Source: Diphasiastrum complanatum
Taxonomy: Eukaryota > Streptophyta > Lycopodiopsida > Lycopodiales > Lycopodiaceae
Assembly (NCBI GenBank): GCA_029204225.1
Contig: CM055092.1
Coordinates: 19,151,222-19,215,221, forward strand
Direction: 5' to 3'
Length of the DNA: 64,000 nt
This document shows, piece after piece, positions 22,560 to 34,448 of the stretch (position 1 is its first letter; every line of letters starts with the position of its first letter). Both the position numbers and the translations under genes were made by a program. Under the pieces are notes generated by a model. That model was not told the origin of the DNA, did no database searches, and saw only the letters and a program-made list of their open reading frames with translations.

Positions 22560-24084
22560 ATTGGAGAGATTAATCAGTTATGCTTTGCTGAGATCCAATC
22601 TGATTTGTATCTTTCACTATGGGATCTTTGTCGAACCGATAGGTTTTTTGGTCGCATCTGGCTAAATGTTCTGACAGGAAATTCTAGATCTAGTGATGAC
22701 CTTGGGATGCAGGATCCCAAGCAATCCCGTAATGATAAGCTACTTGAAGACTATTCCATAAGGAATGGCTTGCTTTTTCTAAAGAAAAAGGTTTGTGTGC
22801 CGGATAGGGAAGACTTGCGGGCCCAAATCCTGCAGCAGTGTCATGACAACCCTTGTGCTAGTCACCTAGGCATACAGAGGACACTTGACCTTGTTAGGCA
22901 GAATTTCTTCTGGCCTAAGATGAAAGGTCATGTGGAGGCATACGTTCAAAGTTGTGAACAATGCCAAGAAAACAAAGCAGAAAGACTCAAAGTTGCGGGT
23001 CTTTTACATCCCATGGAAATTCCCAATAAGAAATGGAAAAATATTTCAATGGATTTTGTGGTTGGACTCCCTAAAACCCAGAGTGATCACGATGTCATTT
23101 GGGTGGTGGTTAACAGGCTTACCAAGATGGCGCAATTTATACCAACTAAATTAACTGTCAAGGCATTTGAACTAGCCCAGCTTTTTGTTGAAAAGTTGTT
23201 CAGATTGTATGGTTTGCCGAATGATATTGTTAGTGATCATGACTCCAAGTTCACTGGCAAGTTCTGGCAAGCAGTTTTTGAAAAACTTGAAACAACCCTT
23301 AGTCTTAGTTCTTCGGATCACCCAGAATCTGATGGGCAAACAGAATGAGTCAACCAGATGTTGCAGGATATGCTTAGAGCATACATTTCTCACTAACAGT
23401 CTGACTGGGAAAAGTATCTCCCTTTGGTTGAGTTCACGCACAATAGTGCTAAGCATTCTGCCACCGAATTCAGTCCTTTTATGCTGATGTATGGATTTCA
23501 ACCACGTTTCGGTCGGTCTCAAAGGTCTCAAGGTGCAAGCTGCAGTAGATTTCCTACAAGATATGCAAGAAATGTTGCTAGTGGCCAAGGAAAGCATGAA
23601 AACCGCTCAGGATAGAGCTCAGTTTTATGCTAACCACGGTCGATCACCTCGGGATATTGAGGTCGGAACCTGGGTGTATCTTAAACTCCCTAAGGATTCG
23701 AAGGTACTCCGGATGGGAAAATGTCATAAGCTATCTCCTCAATATAGCGGACCTTATAAGGGTGTAAAAAAAATCAACCCGGTCACGTTTCAAGTAGATC
23801 TTCTGATTAAGGTTGGGGTTCATCTTGTTTTCCATGTAAGTCATTTAAAAGAACGACTTAGTAGAAAGGATTCCCTAATTTCGGAAGGTGAACTAGTTGA
23901 ACTCGCGGATCTGTCTACCTTTGTGCCTAATGTACCTGAAAAAGTTGTTGACGTTCGTCGTCACCAATTGAGAAACCATTTGGTTTCTAAATTTCTCGTA
24001 TGTTGGAAAGGTAAGACAAATGATGAGGACACTTGGGAGAGAGAGGACTATTTAAGATTGAACTTCCTTGGCTGCTCCCATTAG
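22560..24084 (+). pseudogene. Gypsy integrase and chromodomain, broken
   Basis: The zinc-binding region (SHLGIQRTLDLVRQNFFWP, CEQCQENKA) is followed by the catalytic core: first Asp in SMDFVVGLP, second in DIVSDHDSKFTG, and Glu in HPESDGQTE just before a TGA at 23346. Another stop lies near 23394. A frame change near 23500 leads to the C-terminal part (23491-24084), with an SH3-like fold (GTWVYLKLPKDSK, LSPQYSGPYK, HLVFHVSHLKE) and a chromodomain (KFLVCWKGKTNDEDTWERED). Chromodomains in this group are thought to steer insertion to heterochromatin. Confidence 0.93.
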
Positions 24085-24096
24085 GAGGAGACTCTT

Positions 24097-24110
24097 AGAG
24101 GGGGAGGAAA
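24097..24110 (+). promoter_or_regulatory. Polypurine tract
   Basis: AGAGGGGGAGGAAA directly before the 3' LTR; primer for plus-strand DNA synthesis. Confidence 0.9.
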
Positions 24111-25179
<1,069 letters not shown>

Positions 25180-28100
25180 ACCGTGTCATGACGAAAGGGA
25201 AGTATTTCGAATGCATTGTTGCTTCCAAATTTAGCAAAGCATTTACTACAATTTGGTTGTTTGACAAACCATGATTACAAAGTTGAATTCTACAAAGATA
25301 GACTCTTTGTCAAAGACTTAAAAAATTGAATTAGGATAATTGCACAGGGCACATGGACAAATAATACGCTTCATGTCCCCCGCAAGTAGCAGCGATGATC
25401 AAAGTTCTCTATGGCATGGGAGATTTGGTCATCTTGTAAATAAATTGAGTTTTAGACTCTTGAATGGATCTATTCAATCCACAAGAGTGATTGTTGGCAT
25501 TGCTCCAATATTAGTTCTTGAGGAAATGCCAAAGTCTTGATCTAGCAAGCAAGAGAAACCTAAAACAAAATGTAAATGATCCAAAGGGCCTTCACATGCT
25601 TCCATCCTGAAAACAAAGAATATAAATAATTGATAAAATTGGACAGAGATTTTTCAAGGGAAAATTCAAGAGTAAAAGATCCGATGAAGATTGGTGGGCT
25701 TTGCAGAATGAGCCTTTCCCTCGGTGCATGAACTACACCTATCATATTCAAATCAGAATGTTGAGTTAAATGACTTAGCTAATTCTACTTTATTCTTTTG
25801 AAATTGTCACAATCGATATGATTGATTACGTAGATAAACACAAAGTCATTAAGAATATTGATTGCAAAAGAATTAGTACCATATGGGATTTAATGGACAA
25901 AAATGCATAGAACAATTAATCAAAGAAGCATACATTTATACTAACATACTTTTGAGTGAATGCATGGACAATTGGATTGTATTTAGAGAAGTATCAAGTA
26001 GATATTTAGCTGAATGACAAGTACAAAACAATAGCGATGATGACCGTATACTCAAAATTATCTCACATTCACTAACTCTATGCTAGCTCGATGATTTGAA
26101 AGCTTATACACACTCTCTATCTTGAACCAATTGATCTGTGTATCACTAGATATATGTTTGCATGCTTAATCTTAACTATACATTTATATAGATTTATATA
26201 CAAATGTATAGATACATTGAGTTATGATGTCCGATAGGGATCTTGGCGGCGATCATGGCTATCATTATCGAGGTAGGCGACAATCCTGGTTGTTGTCACT
26301 ACCTAGATTGGCAACAATCGTGGTTGTTGTCATTGTCAAATTAGTTAAACGATACTAAAACTAACTTTATTTAGAGTGGTATCATGCTAATTTGATAGTT
26401 GATATAAATCCAACAAGATTTGCAAGCTACAAAAGACATTACACAAGCTTGATAGAAAACATTTCAACTTTAATTGATGATTATGGCTACAAAATGAGCA
26501 ACTATATAATGATGGATCTTGAGGTTGGCTGAGTGGGTTTGTCATGGATTTTGGTAAGATGTTATCTACAAATTGAGGCACTCACCATGACTTTACGTAA
26601 TGGTTAGGTATGCCAACCTAGAGTTGGTAAATCACCACCCAACTCTTTTATATTATAAGAGTTTAGTCCTAAATTGTAAATAAGTTGACCAAATGACTTG
26701 CCTAACACCTATGACCTAGATCCAAGTAGCCTAATCCTACTTTTCACAAGTGGAAACAAGCTCTCACATATGTGGAATCAAATTATGTACACGATTAATT
26801 GATCAAGCTAATATTTGTATTTTTCACCTTCCTTCTCAAGAATTAGCTTGAAAATGATATAATAAATTTAGCTTGATGAATGATCACTTTTCGAATGATT
26901 TAGTGAGAAGGTTAGCCAAGCAATATGATGTTGATGCATGATCATCATAATCAAGATAGAACTTCCTTAATGTAGGTCCATTCCCTAGTGCCTTGAAGTG
27001 AGTTACATTCTTGACATTGACTCATTACATGCTGCAAAAATATCTTTGATCTTGAGGCTTCCTCTTATTTGATGTGGTTTGTTCTTCTTGGAAAAATCAT
27101 GAGGCCTACTCGCCTCATCATGATTACAAAGATCATCAATATCAAACCATTTTCTATCAACAAGATCAAGCATGCAAAAATGACTAGTCCACAAACTAAT
27201 AGCATTCTGCATTACTTGCAATCATAACTAAGCTCAAATTCAATGAATTCAAATTTTTTTTTTATGGAAATAAGTGCCCTTTGACTTACTCTGATATAAA
27301 GTTTACAAAATGCTTCAATGAATGGGAAATTAAAATTATCCAACTTATGGATGAATACATTATTCATACTTGCATAACATCATAGAGCAAGTAGATGAAA
27401 ACACCATTTACATTCTATTGACATCCTATCTAATGGAAAATCACAAAACAACCAAGTTTTGTACTCCATCAAAACATTAATCCAAATTTGAGATTTAAGA
27501 GCATCTTCTATGTAAGTTGGCTTATCTAATATATAAGTCATGAAAGTATAAGATGTGAATGAGGTAGTATTTTCTCTTTGTCTACCTTTATCAATAAAAG
27601 TAAGCCTTGATGATTTGTCCTTGAATGTGGCCTTGGCTCTTGTTGAATTTCATGGAGCTCTCGAGTGTGGAGAGAACCAAACTTGGACTCTTGTCAAATC
27701 CTCTACCAAAAGGAAGAATGCAAGTGGACCTTCAAAAGGAAGTATAATTTTGGTGGCTCCATATCCAAATAGAAGGCAAGACTTGTAGCCAAAGGCTACT
27801 CACAACTACTGATTTTTTGATTACATAGATACTTTTAGGCCTAATGTTAACTTGCATCTATTTGAATCTTGTTGGATTGCAGTAGTGGAAGACCTTGAAG
27901 TACATCAGATGGATGTAAATACTACATTCTTAAATGGTATTATGCATGCAGACATCTATATGCAAGAGTATGAATGCTATGTCATTGAAGGCCTTCAAGA
28001 TCGAGTCCATGCGATTCGTAAAGCTCTCTATGAGCTCAAACAAGCATCCATGACTTGGTTTCAACGAATTAATGATTACATTTTACAGCTCGACTTTTAT

Positions 28101-29100
28101 TTGAATGTTGTTGACTCAAATGTCTGCATTAAATATGATGGTCCACATTACATAATCATTGCTCTTTATGTCACATGATTCTTTGCTTTTAAGAGATTGT
28201 ACTTCACTACTTGAAAGTACCAAGTCAAATCTTTCTACATAATTCAACATGAAAGATCTCGAACCATTTCATTACTTGCTTGACGTTCAAATCCTTTGAG
28301 ATGGAGTGAAGAAGACAAAATTTTTAAATCAACAAAGGTACTTGCAAACATTAAGGAGAAATTTGAAATGCTTGAATCAAAGTCAATTAATTTACCAATA
28401 GATCCAAGACATAAAATTAGAAAATATATGTTCCTTTGACACCTGCTGAAATTTTGGACATAAAAAACTATCCATACCACTCACTTATTGGCTCATTGAT
28501 GTATGCAATGGTGTGCACCAAGCCGGATTAGACACATATAGTAAGAACACCATCATAATTTTTGTCGCGAATCTTGGACTTCAACACTCAAAAAAATACT
28601 CAAATGAGTGATGATATACAATCTAACCAACAACGAAACAAGTTCTTTGCTATTGATCTAGTAATGTTGTCACTTCTTTCCTTAGTTGACATTCTGATTC
28701 ATATTGGAAAAGAGACTTAGATATTAGAAAGTCTACTTGGTGGTTACTACTTCTATCTATATTTTGCACCAATTTTGGACATAGTAGGAAGCATGAGTCG
28801 ATTCTATTGTTCTCGATTGAAGTTGAATGCATCGCAACAACACAAGCAATCAAAGAAGCCATTTGGCTGAGAGTTTTTCTTTAAGATTTGAACTTCAAAC
28901 AAAATTATTCAACTACCATCTATTGTGATAGCATCAGTTGTGTTCAAATTGCTCTCAATCCAATATTTTATAGCCCTAGACATATAAGATTCAATTTCAA
29001 TTTGTTCGAAAGAAATTACATGCTATGAATCAAGCATAGATATTGGCACACGAGAGAATGCCTAGATGTTTTTACGCAGATGCCTGTGCTTCATTCTTAG
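25180..29100 (+). pseudogene. Ty1/copia polyprotein, heavily decayed
   Basis: Pieces occur in the expected order. A gag-pre-integrase-like segment (SLWHGRFGHLVNKLSFRLL) lies near 25400-25460 and integrase-like debris follows. RT comes next, with WTLVKSSTKRKN near 27690, QMDVNTTFLNG near 27905 and RKALYELKQASMTWFQRIND near 28020. RNase H debris lies near 28600-29060 (SRFYCSRLKLNASQQHK). Frames are broken every 100-300 bp. A minus-strand LTR-like fragment (26340-26900) and other sequence interrupt it between integrase and RT. No function is expected. Confidence 0.65.
26340..26900 (-). mobile_element. Minus-strand copia LTR-like fragment nested in the remnant
   Basis: Matches the motif order of 12780-13010 (CACATATGTGGA, GTACAC, TTGATCAAGCTA). 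Directly right of it, 26890-26935 resembles the RNase H end of the copia at 34.5 kb (GTGAGAAGGTTAGCCAAGCA). It is read as the 3' end of an oppositely oriented copia inserted here. Confidence 0.4.
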
Positions 29101-30436
29101 ATTGCTATTCTTCTAAGCTTGTACATTGCTAAAGTAGATTTACTTACAATTATCTTTTTGTACCTTCGTACATATTTTAGTATAGTTTGCGTTCATCAAA
29201 TGTAATTGTATCTTGTGTGAATGATTGATGCTATTTCTACTTTCATTTTGAATCGAATTTTTCAATTCTCATAGTGCACTTGTTGATTCAGTCAAAGTAT
29301 AGAAACGTGGTGGTTGTTGGCACCTCAACCTTTCTAGCACTATGATTGTCCTTGACACCTCCTGACTCACTCTAATTGTCGCTTCTATTGCTAATTAATC
29401 TAAGCAAATGTGAAGTTTTTAGCACGTGTGCACTTCACCACACACCCTACAGGATCTTATTGAGGTGTTGTGATTACACAAGATTGATTAGAGAACAGTA
29501 TACTTGAAGAATCTATGACAAGAGCACAATGGCATACATCATATGAAAAAATCTAACTTCTCACTATTAGAATTGAATGTCAAAGATTTGATCACCTAGG
29601 AGAAGACAAATTCTCCACCAATAACAACACAAAATGAGCTTCTAGATCTTGCCCTCTACAAAGGAAGGAACTTTTAAAAAATTGGATCTATCTCTACACA
29701 TTTGTCATAGACACCTTAATGACTCTTTTCAAACCTCATAATTACTCAAACAAATTGAGTAGGGTTAAACAATGTGACTTGGATCTCAATCTCTTTTCTC
29801 GAACTCTCAATTGAAGCCAATCTATATCAAATTCTACAAAAGATTTGAATAGATGCTCTATATGCACTAGAAACTCTCAAAGGTTTCACTTGGAGGACAG
29901 ATCCAAGGATGTTTTCTAGCAAATTGATGCTTCTAAACTTGACCCTATCACTCTTGAACAAATCTAGAGTGATGGTACAATGGATTTCATCCTCTCACCT
30001 TGCATATCACTCCTTAATCTATGATTTTTAGCAAAATCTCTCTCAACTTCAACATGCACTCAAAAAATCAGAGATAATCAATTAATGCACCTGATTCAAG
30101 CTTCAAATTTAATTTCTTGGCTGATCTAATCCAAAAACTAATCAAGGGATTAGATTCTCTATAGAAAATGCTTGATTTTGCACCAAAAATCTCTCAAATT
30201 GGGTGTGTGAGTCAAATTGTACAAATTTTTGAATTTTCTCAGCCAAAATTGGAGTTGTATGGCCTCACACGTGTGAAAAGGGTTCCTACAGCCCACAACA
30301 AGTTCTGGTCCAAAAATTTTGAGAATATCTATCAAATCCAACTCGCTACCCAAAATTTGACTAGTTTCCTAAAACTTGCTAATTTTGGCTTTGATTTGGA
30401 TCAACCCTATCATTTTCAATAAAATCTCTTGTACTT
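29101..30436. other. Spacer with probable LTR debris, no gene
   Basis: No recognisable protein. A CACACGTGTG palindrome near 30263 points to old LTR sequence belonging to the element whose PBS is at 30437. Confidence 0.4.
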
Positions 30437-30449
30437 GGCTCTGATACCA
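30437..30449 (-). promoter_or_regulatory. Primer-binding site (tRNA-Met), minus strand
   Basis: TGGTATCAGAGCC on the minus strand, preceded directly by an LTR end GCACA. Confidence 0.75.
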
Positions 30450-31220
30450 TGTGCAAAAAGTACAAAAAGGACCAAGAGTGGATCCTAACCTGATCCTCAA
30501 GAGGGATTGGTTGTCAGATTACTTGATCTATCAATCTAGATCAATTCTAGACACAAAATCCTAACAAGAACAATCATTAATTGAAGGTAAGTGTACTTTA
30601 TGGTTTCACACGTGTGAAACACTATCTGAGTACGGACTCCAACCTGAAAATCAAGTACACATTGATAGAACCTCAAAACAATCAAAACAAATGTAGACAA
30701 ATGGAGAGAATCACTCAAAATTGCTTCCAAAACCAAGATTGGTGTCTCACAATGATTATGGCCAAATGTGGCTCTATATATACAATAAGTGGGAGCTCGT
30801 GGTACTGATCATCCCTTTGATCCCACATGTGTGAAGGTGCTTTGTCATATGATGATTCATCATGCAAAACTGACACTTGGACAAAACCTTCTATTTTGAG
30901 CACTTTTGGTCCATTTTCCTTCTATATGGAGATCTACTTGAAAATCTTCTAGAAGTCAAAATTCATCTACTTCAGCTTATTCCACACATGTGAGCTGTCC
31001 TCTATACATGGGATGTGACACCTAACCAAAGGATGTGACTCATGCAAGCAATAGATTGATGCCATGTGTCATATGTCTAGAAAACTAGTTTTTGGCCTTT
31101 TTAGCCACTAGAACTTGAATTAAATCATATGTACAACCTATATGATTATGGTACATGACAAGTACACTATTTTCACATGTGGGAACAGGCTCCACACATG
31201 TGTGTTTATCTATATACAAG
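30450..31220 (-). mobile_element. 5' LTR of a minus-strand retroelement
   Basis: Ends GCACA next to the PBS at 30437. A TATATATAGAGCC promoter box on the minus strand lies near 30770, and CACACGTGTG/CACATGTG palindromes occur near 30604, 30820, 30981, 31171 and 31190. The internal region to the left (29.1-30.4 kb) carries no coding sequence. The right boundary is approximate. Confidence 0.6.
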
Positions 31221-32059
31221 ATTTTTGGCCTCCACCAAACTTATTTTTGCATTTTTCACAAAACAAAGTAATTACTGCATTATAACGAATTTTATCCAAT
31301 TGAAATGTTATTTTGTTTTAATATTGGCACACTTTTTTGTCAATTATGCCCCCACTATTTGGCCATCTATCTTTTGTTGATGCATAAGATGTCAATGATA
31401 AATATTGCACTTTTTGTCATTTTTTTCAAACGAGTGCTTTCAAAATGGCCATTTGTATAGTTTGTTGCACTAAAAAAGAGACTTTTTCTATGTTGATTGG
31501 TGACTATTATGATGAGCATTTTTGCACATAAGACATATGAGACAAAGTGTTGTCTAGGTAGGTGAAAGCACAATCTATGCAGGGTGACATATTCAGATTG
31601 TACTGGTTAACCATTGATATAGAGATGTTATTCGAATTTGGGTGTAAAAAAGCATAGGTGGTTAGCTACCGATGTGAAATAGCTACTGATTGTTCAGCTA
31701 TAAGGGCTGTAACCTAGATTTGGTGGGGTGTTATTGAGACAATGTGCTGCTTAATGGTGAAAGCACGAATGGTTGGATGGATGTTTCCCATGGAGATTTT
31801 GTGATAGATTTGTGTGGGTGCGGCTAGGCAAGGGTCCTATCTCCGTCTCAAGGGAAATGTGACTTGAGAGAGATATTGTGTTAGCTCTAGTTTGTAAAAC
31901 TATCATGTTGTCAAGGTTTTGATTCAATTTATGTGGTTGTGAACCAATTTTCAAACCAAGCTCACTTTGTACCAACCAAGAGTGCAGTGACAGCCAAAAA
32001 AGTGGCAAAATAACAATCAACTTTTATATCCTTGAGTTTTCACATACAACCAAATGAAT
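31221..32059. other. Spacer, no recognisable gene
   Basis: No domain or repeat recognised. Confidence 0.4.
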
Positions 32060-32520
32060 ATGTTGGAGGGTTTACAGATCCCAATACAACCCTAACCCTA
32101 GTTAATAAGTGAGAGGGATTTGGCACCCTGCGTGTGTAAGTCCAACCCGGTGATCACATAGTTATTTGATTAGTTACAAGTCAATAAAAGGACTTCAAGC
32201 CTTTTTGCGGGACTTCTAATGTCGTACGGCCTCAATGTCAAGTTAGTGAATAAAGTTGGGTTTCCCTCCAAATTGGATGGTTCCCGCTCTTTTTTAAATT
32301 TGAATAATTAGGGAGGCAAAAATGGACCACTAGGATTTAGAGGCCAGGGTCCTCCTCTCTACTATAAAAAGGGACCAACTCGAGTTGCTCCTCATGTTCA
32401 TTTTCTCATTTCAATAAAGAAGATTGGTTTTCTTCATAAATGGATTGATGAATGTCCTTGCTCTCTATCACTTTTCCTCCATCTCTCATGCTTTCTTTGG
32501 GTTTGCTAATTGTTGGATCT
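32060..32520 (+). mobile_element. LTR-like segment with TATA box and poly(A) signal
   Basis: Begins TGTTGGAGGGTTTACAG. CTATAAAAAGGG (near 32360) is followed some 50 bp later by CAATAAAG, the order of U3, R and poly(A) signal in a plant LTR. A gypsy integrase tail on the same strand follows at 32.84 kb, so this could be the LTR of an internally deleted element. No second LTR was identified. Confidence 0.4.
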
Positions 32521-32839
32521 GATTGTTATTGGGATTGTGTGTTATTATACTTTTTATGAGAGAGAAAGGGAGAGAGAGAAAGGGTAAGCTATCTTTGGCA
32601 TGGATGTGTAGTGTTAATGTTTAGGGTTAATGGATGTTAGTGTTAGATTTGGATCCTCCATTTATATTGAAATCTGAACTATACTATCGCTCTCATGGGA
32701 ACGAACCTATGCGTGACAACTAACTTTGTCTCTTGACGCTAGATTGACTAGATCGTGGTTTGAGGTTAGGCAAGGAAAAAAAAACCCACTACAGAATAGA
32801 TCTATTAGAAAGACACCATTCGAAATAAGCAACGGTCAT

Positions 32840-33345
32840 TCCCACTATGTAGAAATTCATCAATGAGTGGCACATGAAGCTTGCAAACGTGAAGGCATTC
32901 TTGGAGAAATCACAACACATTGCATTTGATGTGAATCCACACCAATGAGAATTGAAATTGAATGGAGGTGATCAAATTTGGCTAAACACCAAGAATATCA
33001 CATTGCCAAAATGACTCTCATATAAGTTTGTTCGCCCTTATGATGGTCCCTATTATATCACGAAAAAGATCAATCTAGTGGCTTATCAATTGGCACTGTC
33101 GTCAAACTTTGGATATACACAATTTTTTTCATATCTCATTACTCAAATGGTACAAACTGGATGAGCAATTTGATTGTCAACATGAACTCCATCACTTGCC
33201 AACAACACGTGATGATACAAAAGGTCGACTTGTTCCAAAACAAGTATTGTCATATAGAAAGCAAATTGGTACTCAACGTCAATGTCATGGTCCTAATGGG
33301 GGCTTGGACCATAAGGGGGGGCTTTGGACATAGGGATTGGACTTA
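32840..33345 (+). pseudogene. Gypsy integrase C-terminal fragment
   Basis: Segments read NVKAFLEKSQHIAFDVNPHQ, ELKLNGGDQIWLNTKNI, YKFVRPYDGPYYITKKIN and, after a frame change, DIHNFFHISLLKWYK. These match the end of gypsy integrases (the GD.VWL.TKN, F.GPF.I and H.VFHVSLLK motifs). Internal stops make it non-coding. It differs from both chromoviruses in the window. Confidence 0.65.
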
Positions 33346-33799
33346 GCTTGGATATTAGTCAAGCTCATGGATGCTTCTATATTTTAAGATACCTCCCTCC
33401 ATAGTACCACGCCAAAAACAACCAAACTTCTAATTTGAAGGTCCTACACTAATACCACCCTTAACCCATACTATACTATTCAAATTGTTTCCACCATTTT
33501 TTAATGATAAGTTCTAATATGGTTTTAAGCTTAGCTTAAACGAACAGACAAGATTCGTTGCCAATTAATCAAGGGCAAAAAGTCTCTTTCCAGGATACTT
33601 CTCACAAACCACTATATATCACCCACTCTTGACCGACGTTTCTTCACATCATGGTTCAACAAGTTGCTAATTGCAGAAAGTGCGCCCTATCAAGCTTGCT
33701 TCCTACGATTTCTATTGCATGATAAGTGTTTTGTTTCATCTCTTGTCGATACATTTATCTCTTTAAGTTATGCAATCATCTCTTTGGTTACGCTATCAC

Positions 33800-34448
33800 T
33801 TTTGTTGTATGTGGTGTTGAATTTCACACGTGTGGATTGTCCACAACATGTACTTGTGATCTCCTAAGGTGTGTAGATGCACCAAGATCAAGACTAGATT
33901 GAGATTCAAAATCAATCTTAGATCTTATGGCAAAAATACACTACTACATGCATTCAATCACTTCCAACTCTCACTCACACGTGTGGGAAGTATTCAAAAA
34001 ATAATCTAAGTAAAAACAAGCTGCTCTCCTCGGGTAGAGAGAGAAAATGCATCATGAGCTCTCGAGTAGAGAGAGAAAGCTAGAAATCCAATAACTCACA
34101 AAATCCATGAAATCACCAAATCAATTAGATTCAAAATGAGGAGTACAATGATACTAGTAGGTCCACGAGCTCCCACTATGCTTAACTATGACTGGACCAT
34201 ATTTTGTCACCTCTTGATCCTATTGGATCATTGATCCATGCACCTCTTAATTCTATTGGACTATATTCAAGCACACCTCAATTTCCTATTGGACCTCACA
34301 AGGTTCCACCTCTAAATCCTATTGGACCTCTTGGAATTCATCAAACAAAAGCTTTACACTTGTCTACACTCTAATTGGCACGTGTTTAGTCTCTTACTCT
34401 ATTTTGGCTCAATAGTGGCATTACAAGTGGAAATGCATAAAAAATGAT
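33800..34448 (-). mobile_element. Probable 3' LTR of the minus-strand copia element
   Basis: Lies directly after the RNase H stop of the copia at 34.4-37.0 kb, holds CACACGTGTG palindromes (near 33821 and 33972), and shares GTGGGAGCTCGTGG (near 34160, minus) with the LTR at 30.8 kb. No PPT was obvious and the outer boundary is approximate. Confidence 0.5.
34209..34340. repeat. 33-bp tandem repeat, four units
   Basis: Units beginning CACCTCTTGATCCTATTGGA start near 34209, 34241, 34274 and 34307, each keeping CACCTC...CTATTGGA. The array lies inside the presumed LTR. Confidence 0.7.
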
